In this document: positions 1 to 7,051 of the stretch, in pieces
Position numbering within the stretch: the stretch's first letter is position 1
How the letters are laid out: each line of letters opens with the position of its first letter
DNA from: Oscillospiraceae bacterium
GTDB taxonomy: Bacteria > Bacillota > Clostridia > Oscillospirales > JAKOTC01
Direction: 5' to 3'
DNA: 14,828 nucleotides
Assembly: GCA_035353335.1 (NCBI GenBank)
Contig: DAOPZJ010000062.1
Location: forward strand, 1 to 14,828
Made by a program: the position numbers and the translations under genes
Notes under the pieces: model-generated
What the model was told of the DNA's origin: nothing
The model's input: the letters and a program-made list of their open reading frames with translations, nothing else
The model's database searches: none

Positions 1-148
1 TCGGCAATCTCTGCGACCGGATTATAAGATTATCAGACGGGCGGGTTGTGAACGCTTGAGAAGATCGATTTCAAAGCTCGAACTATAAGGTAGGGGCCAT
101 CGTGCACAAAATAAGGTATTAAAATCGGCCTCTGCATTCAAAGCCGCC
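1..148. other. No gene recognised at window edge
   Basis: This stretch lies downstream of the serine hydrolase stop codon. I see no convincing reading frame, RNA gene or U-tailed hairpin in it. An open frame running through it on the minus strand only overlaps the real hydrolase gene out of frame and has no family-like features. Confidence 0.5.
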
Positions 149-1615
149 TCACCGCCGTCCCGAAGCGAAACCGACGTACTCGTCCAGAAACCATTCCGCT
201 GTCTTTTCCATCCGTAGGACAAGTTCATTGCCCTTGAAACAAAGGTTGATGCAGACATTGCCCAGATAGTCGTCGATGATGTCAACTTTGATGCGCAGCG
301 TGTCCGGGCTGACCCAGGCCCCCGAAGCGGCGCAGCGGTAGGGCCGCCCGACCGGTTTCCCAATGGTCTCGCCGAAATAGTGCGTCTCCGGAAATCCGCC
401 CAACACAAAATGCCCCAACCCGAAACGCAGTTGTTTATTACCGCGCTCGTTGGTGTAACAGAACACACCCTCATCGTCGGATAATTCGATTTTCAACCGC
501 TTGATTCCCATCGGGTTTTTTTCCATTATATATTCAACGGAACCGATTTGACCGGAAAGCAATGAAGTTTTATCCCCCGGCACAACCGGAATACTTCGGT
601 TCGAAGCATATTTCTCAAGTTCGGCATGCTCCGCCGGATTCTCCGCCAGCGCCGCTCCCGCCGGGTTGACAATATGTTTCCACAGAGCATTATAAATCGT
701 CAGGTAACCAAGCTCGTTGCCCTGCGTATCTCCGGTACAGACAAACAGCAAATCCTTCTGCGGTATGCTGACCGCCAATTGGCTGCCCATTCCGATAAAG
801 GAATACGAACCCTCGCGTGTCATCCAGACCTGATAACCGTATCCCTGCGACTGATCCGGCCGGTTATGTCCGTCGGTGCGGTTATCGATTTGTTTGGAGG
901 TCGCCGCCCGGATATAGTCCGCCGGCAACAGCTGCTCACCCTCCCACAGACCGCCTTTCATCACTAATCGGGCAAACCGTGCCAAATCCATCGGAGTGCA
1001 GATGACCCCCGATGCCCCCCAGGAATAACCCTCCGGCGCTTTGATGCAAAAGGTATCTTCTGAAAACCCGATTCGGCTGAGCGCCTTTTTCTTGAGATAT
1101 TCTAAAAATGTCATCCCGGTCAGCCGCTCGACGATGACGTCCAGTATGTAGGAGGCCGAGGAGTCATATTTGAACAGAGTACCTGCGGGGTGTGAAGTCG
1201 GCGTGTTGAAGAAGGTCGCGGCCCAGTCCTTTGCCCCAAGATAATAGGTGACGTCATCAAACGGTGTCGCCATGCGCAGCAGATCTCTGACCGTGGCATC
1301 AACGATATGGGGATGCACTTGCCCGGGCAGCTTGTCGGAGAAAAAGGAGATAATCTTATCGTCAAGCGAGAGTTTTCCTTCACCGATCAGCGCCCCGATA
1401 GCCATCGAGACAAAAGTCTTGCTGACCGAGTACATACGGTGCTTGTCCTCCGCTTTGAACGGCGCGGCGTAATATTCGCCGAAAACCCGGTCGCCCCGCA
1501 TTAAAATCACGCTGTGCATCGCAAGTTCGGCTGAATCGAGTTCCCGTAAAAACCCCATCATGTTCCGGGAGGGCAGGCCTGCCCGCTCCGGTGTGATCTT
1601 TTTGAAGGTTTTCAT
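149..1615 (-). CDS. Beta-lactamase-fold serine hydrolase, class C / esterase type
   Basis: A 488-residue serine hydrolase of the beta-lactamase/transpeptidase-like superfamily (Pfam Beta-lactamase). The nucleophile motif SxxK is S63-V-S-K66 inside a typical context (MYSVSKTFVSMAIGALIGEGKLSLDD). The second motif, normally YxN, appears as Y150-D-S152 in the usual segment before a TG..FxEYL helix. The third motif (HxG or KTG) is not obvious; GMGSQLAVSIP is the likely equivalent. The first ~330 residues form the catalytic domain, and the last ~150 resemble the C-terminal beta domain often found in these hydrolases. No signal peptide is visible, so it is probably cytoplasmic. ATG at 1615 has AAAGGTG eight bases upstream. 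It appears to be a single-gene unit. The substrate cannot be told from sequence: esterase, amidase or D-aminopeptidase are all possible, and a role in beta-lactam resistance is not implied. Confidence 0.85.
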   Translation of the reverse strand: MKTFKKITPERAGLPSRNMMGFLRELDSAELAMHSVILMRGDRVFGEYYAAPFKAEDKHRMYSVSKTFVSMAIGALIGEGKLSLDDKIISFFSDKLPGQVHPHIVDATVRDLLRMATPFDDVTYYLGAKDWAATFFNTPTSHPAGTLFKYDSSASYILDVIVERLTGMTFLEYLKKKALSRIGFSEDTFCIKAPEGYSWGASGVICTPMDLARFARLVMKGGLWEGEQLLPADYIRAATSKQIDNRTDGHNRPDQSQGYGYQVWMTREGSYSFIGMGSQLAVSIPQKDLLFVCTGDTQGNELGYLTIYNALWKHIVNPAGAALAENPAEHAELEKYASNRSIPVVPGDKTSLLSGQIGSVEYIMEKNPMGIKRLKIELSDDEGVFCYTNERGNKQLRFGLGHFVLGGFPETHYFGETIGKPVGRPYRCAASGAWVSPDTLRIKVDIIDDYLGNVCINLCFKGNELVLRMEKTAEWFLDEYVGFASGRR

Positions 1616-1645
1616 TTCTCCAACACCTTTCGTTCGTCTTATTTT

Positions 1646-1654
1646 ATAATACCA
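1646..1654 (-). promoter_or_regulatory. Extended -10 promoter of the serine hydrolase
   Basis: Read on the minus strand, TGGTATTAT matches an extended -10 element (TGnTATAAT) about 30 bases before the ATG. No good -35 box lies 17 bases upstream (TTTTTA only), which fits an extended -10 promoter. It lies just beyond the copZ terminator, so the hydrolase is probably transcribed separately from the copper genes. Confidence 0.5.
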
Positions 1655-1667
1655 TATCTATAAAGTT

Positions 1668-1925
1668 TTAAAAAGAAAAAAGTGAATAAATATAAAAATA
1701 CAAGGCCGCGGCGATTCGCCACGGCCTTGTCCGCTGATGATTATTCCTGGCGCTGTAGCCGATGTCGTCAAGCGCCTCGACGGCGGCTTCGACTTTGGTA
1801 TCCTCGACCTCTACGGTCTTAGCCGCAAGGTCTATTTTGAACGTGATCCCTTTTTCAGTGAGTGCTTTTGTGATACGCGCCGAGCACATTCCGCAGTGCA
1901 TATCGGGTACTTTTAATGTTTTCAT
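1668..1925 (-). CDS. copZ: CopZ-like heavy-metal-associated (HMA) protein, 3' end probably frameshifted
   Basis: A small copper-chaperone-type HMA domain protein. The metal site is M9-H-C11-G-M-C14 near the N-terminus, followed by a normal ferredoxin-like HMA sequence ending ...ALDDIGYSAR at residue ~60. HMA proteins usually stop about here, but this frame continues 25 residues through the terminator hairpin into an aromatic tail. One missing base near 1746-1749 would restore a frame stopping at TAA 1743-1741, directly before the hairpin. This therefore looks like a 1-bp deletion, or a sequencing error, at the last codons; the metal-binding fold itself is intact. The start ATG at 1925 lies nine bases after the csoR stop, with a GAGGT ribosome site overlapping that stop. 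The role is inferred from the family and from csoR: cytoplasmic Cu(I) carriage or buffering. Confidence 0.8.
   Translation of the reverse strand: MKTLKVPDMHCGMCSARITKALTEKGITFKIDLAAKTVEVEDTKVEAAVEALDDIGYSARNNHQRTRPWRIAAALYFYIYSLFSF
1700..1730 (-). terminator. Intrinsic terminator of the copper operon
   Basis: The hairpin has arms ACAAGGCCG and CGGCCTTGT plus an inner GGCGA/TCGCC stem. On the minus strand it is followed by ATTTTTATATTTATT. It ends transcription after the copZ-like gene. The annotated copZ frame reads straight through this hairpin, which is one sign that the frame's 3' end is disturbed. Confidence 0.8.
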
Positions 1926-1934
1926 GATGTAACC

Positions 1935-2195
1935 TCATTTCATCAATTTTTTTATGGTATCGACGAGATCAGTGACAACCTCGTCGGTCGCCTCGTCGCT
2001 GCCGTTTTGAATATCCGACACCACGCAAGTTCGGATGTGGTTTTCGAGGAGCTCTTTGCCGAAGGCATTTAGTGCCGACTGCACGGCAGAGACCTGTGTC
2101 AAAATGTCGGTGCAGTAGGCGTCTTCGGAAAGCATCTTTTGCAAGCCCCTCACCTGCCCCTCGATGCGTTTGAGCCGATTTTGCAAGGCGTTCAA
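1935..2195 (-). CDS. csoR: CsoR-family copper-sensing transcriptional repressor
   Basis: CsoR/RcnR family (DUF156) all-helical repressor that leaves DNA when it binds Cu(I). The family signature RLKRIEGQVRGLQKM is at residues 7-21. The Cu(I) ligand set C-H-C is present as C28 (in AYCTDILTQ), H53 and C57 (in ENHIRTC), placing it with copper sensors. The sequence starts only at a TTG (2195), but the same frame stays open upstream and reads ECCQNKIRYREPE, exactly the kind of N-terminus CsoR proteins have before this point. No ATG/GTG/TTG exists in that extension before the TGA at 2258-2256, so the original start seems to have been lost by the deletion joining it to the copA remnant. It may be translated from TTG 2195 without a good ribosome site, or hardly at all. 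It is followed nine bases later by copZ. Confidence 0.87.
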   Translation of the reverse strand: MNALQNRLKRIEGQVRGLQKMLSEDAYCTDILTQVSAVQSALNAFGKELLENHIRTCVVSDIQNGSDEATDEVVTDLVDTIKKLMK

Positions 2196-2217
2196 TTCCG
2201 GCTCGCGGTATCTGATT

Positions 2218-2504
2218 TTATTTTGACAGCACTCGTTTATAGACCGACGAGACGATCAGCGCAGCACGCTCGTTTGCGAGTTTTTTCCCCTCTCATCTGC
2301 TGTCGCCGGTTTTTCCTCGGTTTTCATACACGGCGCAGCTGAATATCCGGCTTTTTCTATCTTGGACATGATGTCCTCGGGTTTTAAAACTGCCTCATCA
2401 TAAGAGATGATCAACCGATTCATCGGAAAGTTTATTTCGCCGCTTTGCACACTCGGCAGCTTTTTGGCCACACACTCCACAGCGCTCGAACAGGACGCGC
2501 AGTG
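2218..2504 (-). pseudogene. copA: Remnant of copper P-type ATPase copA (N-terminal HMA domain only)
   Basis: On the minus strand, from 2504, the frame reads HCASCSSAVECVAKKLPSV and on to SKIEKAGYSA. This is the first heavy-metal-binding domain of a Cu(+)-exporting P-type ATPase, with CASC as the metal site. There is no start codon before CASC: a TAG (2507-2505) sits where the Met of a G-M-H-C-A-S-C motif would be. After the linker the frame ends at TGA 2258-2256. A second frame, entered at the GGGGAAAAAA run near 2281-2290, continues KKLANERAALIVSSVYK, which resembles the linker and beginning of the first CopA membrane helix, then stops at 2220-2218. All membrane, actuator and ATP-binding regions are absent; csoR follows at once. 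So: 5' end lost, one frameshift, and a large internal deletion. The HMA identity is firm, the TM1 resemblance is an inference. Confidence 0.75.
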
Positions 2505-2505
2505 C

Positions 2506-2520
2506 TACCCCCAAGGGGTA
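2506..2520 (-). promoter_or_regulatory. CsoR-type operator
   Basis: TACCCC-TT-GGGGGTA read on the minus strand is a G-tract palindrome flanked by A/T, the form known for CsoR operators. It covers the transcription start expected from the promoter at 2525-2553, so CsoR bound here would block initiation. It runs directly into the copA remnant with no leader or ribosome site between them. Confidence 0.75.
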
Positions 2521-2524
2521 TTTT

Positions 2525-2553
2525 AATATATACTATTCAGGTGCATATTTCAA
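2525..2553 (-). promoter_or_regulatory. Sigma-A promoter of the copper operon
   Basis: On the minus strand, -35 TTGAAA (2553-2548), a 17-base spacer and -10 TATATT (2530-2525). The predicted start near 2518 lies inside the CsoR operator. Confidence 0.7.
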
Positions 2554-2622
2554 TACTTTTTTGTTTTAATTTTATATTTTACTTGATAAAACACCGAGTA
2601 AAATAGGTTTCAATAAATTTTC

Positions 2623-2651
2623 TTGAATTTCTACGCTTTCCATTATATAAT
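2623..2651 (+). promoter_or_regulatory. Sigma-A promoter of the PAS-GGDEF-EAL gene
   Basis: TTGAAT at 2623-2628, exactly 17 bases, then a perfect TATAAT at 2646-2651. The predicted start near 2657-2659 gives an untranslated leader of about 145 bases before the ATG at 2804. It is divergent from the copper promoter. Confidence 0.75.
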
Positions 2652-2656
2652 CGTTT

Positions 2657-2752
2657 TATAGGATAATATATGTCATTTTTTTCCTATATACATGACAAAG
2701 AGCATCGGTTTTAAAGAAATCTGATGCAAAACATTCCTTCTGACAGCGCTTT
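2657..2752 (+). other. Structured 5' leader with interleaved inverted repeats
   Basis: Starting at the predicted first transcribed base, TATAGGA (2657-2663) can pair with TCCTATA (2682-2688), while TGTCAT (2671-2676) in its loop can pair with ATGACA (2692-2697). Together these form an H-type pseudoknot or two competing hairpins. Next, AGCATC (2701-2706) pairs with GATGC(2723-2727), and CAAAG (2696-2700) can pair with CTTTG (2749-2753). I do not see the conserved core of a c-di-GMP (GEMM) or other known riboswitch. The AT-rich composition makes some chance pairing likely. Confidence 0.35.
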
Positions 2753-2803
2753 GCAATCCTCCGGTTTTTACTCTTGCGAATACCGAGCGAAAGAGGTGCG
2801 GTT

Positions 2804-5557
2804 ATGTTTGCCCGAAGTGCTCAAAAAAAAGGTATAAGCCGAAAAGGAACTAAATTTAAATTGTCTGTCTTGTTTCTGATCGCGGTTATGATATTGTTAA
2901 GCGGTCTTTATTTGAGCTACATTTGGAACAGATATCAAACCATGGCCTCCGATGAAGCCATCTCTCTGGCGGAATCGTTGGAATCGTTCTTGCATTCAGA
3001 CCAAATCGCAGTTTTATCCGGCAGTGCCGATGATCTTCAAAAACCAGAATATATCACGACAAAACAGAGCCTAAAATGGCTGGTTGAAGTAAAAAACCAA
3101 ATTCGTTTTGCATACCTCATGGCTCTGAGGGACGGAAAAGTGATTTTTTTAATGGATTCCGAATCGCCGGAATCCCTCGATTATTCGCCGCCCGGCCAAG
3201 TTTATGCGGAGGCAGACAAACAAACTTTTTTATCTTTTACTGCGGGGAAGACCGTGCTGACCCGCCCATCGGTCGACCGGTGGGGCACCTGGGTCAGTGT
3301 GATGGTGCCGATTAAAAATTCAAACGGCAATACGATCGCTGTTTTCGGAATCGATTATTCCGCCGAAGAATGGAATCTGCGCATTTGGGAACGAATGATC
3401 GCGGATATTGTCATCGTATTTTGTGTTTTTTCTTTATTTATCGCTTGGCTTTTGTCAAGAACCCGGAGCGCTCTTTTAAAAGAACTCGGGAAAAAACTCG
3501 CTTTGGATGAAGCCCTGTATCACAGCGTCTTCAACCAGGCCCCAATCGGAATTGCGATTGTAAACGATAAGAGTTTCGTAAACCGTTCGGAATTCGGAAA
3601 CTCAAACATCAATCCGACCTTCGAACGGATTCTCGGAAGATCCAGCCGTGAACTCACAGAAGTCAAATGGCCCGACATCACGCACCCGGATGACCTGAAA
3701 CCGGATTTGGATCATTTCGAGCTATTTAAATCGGGTAAAACCAACGGTTATACCATGGAAAAACGGTTTATAAAACCTGACGGTTCAGCCGTGTGGACTA
3801 ATATGAAAATATCGGCGTTTTTGAACGGTCCCGAAAACAGCCCGATGCATCTTTGTCTGCTCGAAGATATCTCCGCACGAAAAGAAACCGAAGAATCGCT
3901 TCGGGAGAGCGAACGCAGCAAATCCGTTTTGATCTCTAATCTGCCGGGTATGGCTTACCGCTGCAATTTTGACCGGGAATGGACGATGCAGTTCATCTCA
4001 GACGGCTGTTTTTCCTTGACCGGGTATCATCCTGAAAACCTGTTGTATAACAGGGATCTTTCTTTCAACGATTTAATCGTGCCGGAATACCGTGAATCCC
4101 TCTGGGAAGAGTGGAATCGTATCCTGATTTTGAAAAAACCGTTTCGATATGAATATGAGATAAACACTGCCGACGGAAAGCGAAAATGGGTCCTTGAGAT
4201 GGGACAGGGCGTATATAACGAACACGGAGACGTCGAGGCGCTGGAAGGCATCATCCTCGACATCTCTGCCAGTAAGGAAATTGAAAATATATTTAAGTAT
4301 AACAGCGAACACGATATCTGGACAGGCCTTTATAACCGAAGATATTTAGAAAATCTATTATATGAAGACGCAAAAAAACTGTCAACCAAAAAACGAGCCG
4401 TCATCAGCATTAATTTGGGCGCCGTTTACTCCCTGAGTTTGAAATACGGGTTTCAATACAGTCAGGAATTGATTCGGAAAGCCGCAAAAAAGCTTGAGAC
4501 GCTTTGCACCGAAAGCCGTCAATTGTTCAATACCTATGAAAATCGCTTTGCTTTCTACATAAAAGAATATAAAGATCAGGACGAATTGACTGCCTTATGC
4601 GAGACGATCGTCGGCATCTTAAAAACGATGTTATCCGTCGAGAGAATCGGCGGAGGGATCGGCATCATCGAAATCGACGATGATAACAAAAGCAATGTCG
4701 ATCTTTTATTGAAAAATCTTTTGGTCGCTTCAGAACGAGCGATTAATCTTTTTCAACCCGATATCGGTATTTGCTTCTTCGATAAAGAGATGAGCACTCA
4801 AATCGCCCGGGACGAAGCCATTAACCGGGAACTGACTCAAATCGCAGCCGGTGAACATGCTGATCGGTTATTTCTGCAGTTTCAGCCTGTTTTGGATCTT
4901 GAGACCAATCAAATCAACGGGTTTGAGGCTTTGGCCCGATTGAGGAATGACAATTTGGGTTTGGTTTCTCCTGCCGAATTTATTCCCATTGCCGAGAGAA
5001 CGAATCTTATTATACCACTCGGGTATCAAATTATCCGCAAATCGTTTGCATTTTTAAATCGTATCCGGCAAGAAGGATTTGATGATGTCAGCATCTCTGT
5101 CAATATTTCCGCAATTCAACTGCTGAAAAACGATTTTACCGAAAATTTGTTCGCCATCATTGATGAAATGCAGACCGATTCGTCCAATATTGCACTGGAG
5201 CTGACAGAATCGATCTTTGCCGCGGATAATGACGAAATCAACAATATTCTCAGCACCTTGAAAACCCGCGGAATCCGCATCTTCCTTGACGACTTTGGTG
5301 TCGGTTATTCTTCGCTCGCCCGGGAACGGGAATTGGATATCGATTGTCTGAAAATCGATAAATATTTCATGGTAAGCCTCCTGTTCACTCTGGGAGCAAA
5401 CTTGTCCAACGGTGATATTCTTTCGTTTATAATACCGCATCACCGTGTCCTATTTCTACCCCCTCCGTGTCCAATTTTAGTTTACCACTTCACCGGCACC
5501 CGTTTTGACCCGCAAATTGCCGAATTATTTATTCAAATGATGGAGAATCAAACCTAA
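2804..5557 (+). CDS. Membrane PAS-PAS-GGDEF-EAL protein, EAL domain truncated and joined to an HD-GYP-like tail
   Basis: A cyclic-di-GMP-type signalling protein (917 residues from ATG 2804, which has AGAGGTG five bases upstream; a TTG at 2774 is in frame but less likely). Residue numbers below count from the TTG. Membrane helices lie at ~29-50 and ~209-228, enclosing an extracellular sensor region ~51-208. PAS domains are at ~248-370 and ~382-500 and a GGDEF-like domain at ~512-670. There the signature is replaced by TYENRFAF (587-594), so cyclase activity is unlikely. The EAL domain starts at ~684 with E718-A-L, then ELTES (809-813), DDFG (839-842) and KIDKYF (860-865). After that EAL homology stops. 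A normal domain has about 80 more residues, including the second half of the barrel and the ExVE motif. Instead come ~40 unrelated residues and then GTRFDPQIAELFIQMMENQT (908-927), which reads like the extreme C-terminus of an HD-GYP phosphodiesterase. Phosphodiesterase activity is therefore doubtful; it may be a decayed gene or a non-catalytic sensor. Confidence 0.85.
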   Translation: MFARSAQKKGISRKGTKFKLSVLFLIAVMILLSGLYLSYIWNRYQTMASDEAISLAESLESFLHSDQIAVLSGSADDLQKPEYITTKQSLKWLVEVKNQIRFAYLMALRDGKVIFLMDSESPESLDYSPPGQVYAEADKQTFLSFTAGKTVLTRPSVDRWGTWVSVMVPIKNSNGNTIAVFGIDYSAEEWNLRIWERMIADIVIVFCVFSLFIAWLLSRTRSALLKELGKKLALDEALYHSVFNQAPIGIAIVNDKSFVNRSEFGNSNINPTFERILGRSSRELTEVKWPDITHPDDLKPDLDHFELFKSGKTNGYTMEKRFIKPDGSAVWTNMKISAFLNGPENSPMHLCLLEDISARKETEESLRESERSKSVLISNLPGMAYRCNFDREWTMQFISDGCFSLTGYHPENLLYNRDLSFNDLIVPEYRESLWEEWNRILILKKPFRYEYEINTADGKRKWVLEMGQGVYNEHGDVEALEGIILDISASKEIENIFKYNSEHDIWTGLYNRRYLENLLYEDAKKLSTKKRAVISINLGAVYSLSLKYGFQYSQELIRKAAKKLETLCTESRQLFNTYENRFAFYIKEYKDQDELTALCETIVGILKTMLSVERIGGGIGIIEIDDDNKSNVDLLLKNLLVASERAINLFQPDIGICFFDKEMSTQIARDEAINRELTQIAAGEHADRLFLQFQPVLDLETNQINGFEALARLRNDNLGLVSPAEFIPIAERTNLIIPLGYQIIRKSFAFLNRIRQEGFDDVSISVNISAIQLLKNDFTENLFAIIDEMQTDSSNIALELTESIFAADNDEINNILSTLKTRGIRIFLDDFGVGYSSLARERELDIDCLKIDKYFMVSLLFTLGANLSNGDILSFIIPHHRVLFLPPPCPILVYHFTGTRFDPQIAELFIQMMENQT
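5369..5488 (+). mobile_element. Possible insertion-sequence end or scar inside the EAL gene
   Basis: Between the last EAL-like codon and the HD-GYP-like tail lie ~120 bases with no protein homology I recognise. They hold two direct copies of CCGTGTCC (5443-5450 and 5465-5472), each followed by (T/A)ATTT, with a 22-base period, then TTTTAGTTTACCAC. From memory this resembles the multiple terminal repeats of IS21-type elements. No transposase is present. The assignment is tentative. Confidence 0.3.
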
Positions 5558-5562
5558 ATCAT

Positions 5563-5600
5563 AAAAATACCCCCGCGCCATTCGGTGCGGGGGTATTTTT
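5563..5600. terminator. Bidirectional intrinsic terminator
   Basis: Arms AAAAATACCCCCGC (5563-5576) and GCGGGGGTATTTTT (5587-5600) form a perfect 14-bp stem, closed further by CC/GG. The arms give a U-tract on either strand. It sits between the convergent EAL-domain gene (stop 5557) and mtaB (stop 5607) and serves both. Confidence 0.93.
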
Positions 5601-5606
5601 AGCAGT

Positions 5607-6992
5607 TTATATTTTCAGATCGTATTTCTTGGGATCCAGTTTGTCACACTCGGGAAGTACAGCGGCAACAAACTCCTGTTCATCCTCGGGCAGGTCTTCA
5701 ATTTGATCGGAGAGCTTTTCCAGCCAGTCCTTTTCACGTTGGGTCAACGTGAGCCGGTCGGCGTTAACGCCCTTGCGCATGGCTTCGAGCACCAGTTCCG
5801 CCGCCCGTTTGGTACGCGCATAATAACCGTCCGTCTTGACCAGTTCTTTGGAGATGTCCAGCACCACATTGGGACGCAGCACATAGGCCTGCGGGTCAAG
5901 CTTGGAATCGGAGTCGGCGCAGATATCGCGCAGTAAAAGCGCGGTCTGCTTGCCTCTTGCCGTGCCCTCGTTCATCATGCGGCAGTCATAGACGAGTTGT
6001 TCAAAAGCGACGGTCGGGGCCATGCCGCCCAGCAGCTTGATATTTTGAATCGATTCATTGCTCCATAGGTCAGCGAGGGAGAGCGCGACGTTGCCGACGG
6101 GAGAAAGGTGCGCGCAGGCCGCAACCCGGCCTTCCATCGCAATCGGTGTCCCCGTGATGGCCTTGATATAGACGCCCTCGTAACCGCAGTCCTTGTGCGG
6201 GCCTTTTGCGCCGCATTCTAATGCGACCAAGCTGCGCACCGCGGTCATCACACGCACCGTCGCGGCAAAGACCTTGGGGATGTAATTCCGGTCGGCAAGC
6301 ACCATTGCTGTATTGCCGAAGCCGCAGGCTGTGTCGCCGCTCGGAATCGCGCCGGTTTTTTCGCCGATCTTCACAATTTCGGTCCAGAGTTTGTTCATAT
6401 CTCTACAACCGAGAATCGAAAGGGCGAACAGGGACTTGGCGATATCGCAGTTGACAACCGCATCGTCGTGGACTTCCTTGCCGCCGACCGATTCGATGGC
6501 CATAAAGTCCGCACCGGCTTTCGCGCTGCCCTCGAAAGTCGCCAGCATGTTATCCCAATGGGAGCCGTGCCACATATGCTCCAACCCTGCGCCTTCGCGA
6601 ATGTCATTGGGTGTGATGCGCACCGCGCCTTTGATGCCGTGTTTTGCCTCGTGTTCCCTGATCACGTCGACGACGGTTTTACAGACCTCGATGCCCCACT
6701 CCGGATGAAAAGTCATCGGCGGCAGCGTCTCGATCTCGGCCACAAAGCCGGGCACTTCCAACGCTTTTGCCCGCTCGCAGATCCCCTCGGCGATTTCGCG
6801 GTAGTTGCGGATGACCTCGGGCATGGTGCCCGCCTCAATCTGCATCGGGGGCAGCGTGAAGTTGATCTCGGGATAAAGGGTGCCGTTTCCGATCGAAATA
6901 CCGTTTTTCAGCGTAACCGGATATTTTGCGCGTGCATAAACGAAATCGTCGATGTTGTCATATGCCGTCTTGGTAAATGTCGTTTTACTCAT
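5607..6992 (-). CDS. mtaB: Methanol:corrinoid protein methyltransferase MtaB
   Basis: A 461-residue protein matching MtaB over its whole length (the Methanosarcina enzyme is about the same size). MtaB transfers the methyl group of methanol to the Co(I) corrinoid of MtaC, from which MtaA (or a tetrahydrofolate methyltransferase) passes it on. Probable zinc ligands, by comparison with the Glu-Cys-Cys site known for the family, are E167 (in MAIESVGGKE), C223 (in GDTACGFGNTAM) and C269 (in GPHKDCGYEG). The fold is a TIM barrel and no membrane segment is seen. No mtaC or mtaA lies in this window, so the partner corrinoid protein must be elsewhere. ATG 6992 follows AAAGGCGG at an 11-base spacing. 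The gene has its own promoter, overlapped by a palindrome shared with iscS and metY. It ends at the bidirectional terminator. Confidence 0.92.
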   Translation of the reverse strand: MSKTTFTKTAYDNIDDFVYARAKYPVTLKNGISIGNGTLYPEINFTLPPMQIEAGTMPEVIRNYREIAEGICERAKALEVPGFVAEIETLPPMTFHPEWGIEVCKTVVDVIREHEAKHGIKGAVRITPNDIREGAGLEHMWHGSHWDNMLATFEGSAKAGADFMAIESVGGKEVHDDAVVNCDIAKSLFALSILGCRDMNKLWTEIVKIGEKTGAIPSGDTACGFGNTAMVLADRNYIPKVFAATVRVMTAVRSLVALECGAKGPHKDCGYEGVYIKAITGTPIAMEGRVAACAHLSPVGNVALSLADLWSNESIQNIKLLGGMAPTVAFEQLVYDCRMMNEGTARGKQTALLLRDICADSDSKLDPQAYVLRPNVVLDISKELVKTDGYYARTKRAAELVLEAMRKGVNADRLTLTQREKDWLEKLSDQIEDLPEDEQEFVAAVLPECDKLDPKKYDLKI

Positions 6993-7051
6993 AAAATTCG
7001 TTGCCGCCTTTCACAAATTAAAGATAAAAAATCAATAATAAAAAGGGTTCA

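Noticed and set aside
2657..2697. A fourth copy of the Rrf2-type operator before the PAS-GGDEF-EAL gene
   Set aside because: The half sites are in the opposite order (TAGGA...TCCTA) with an 18-base gap, so they do not match TCCTA-N9-TAGG.
2657..2803. c-di-GMP (GEMM) riboswitch before the signalling gene
   Set aside because: The conserved GEMM sequence blocks and tetraloop are not visible; only generic inverted repeats are seen.
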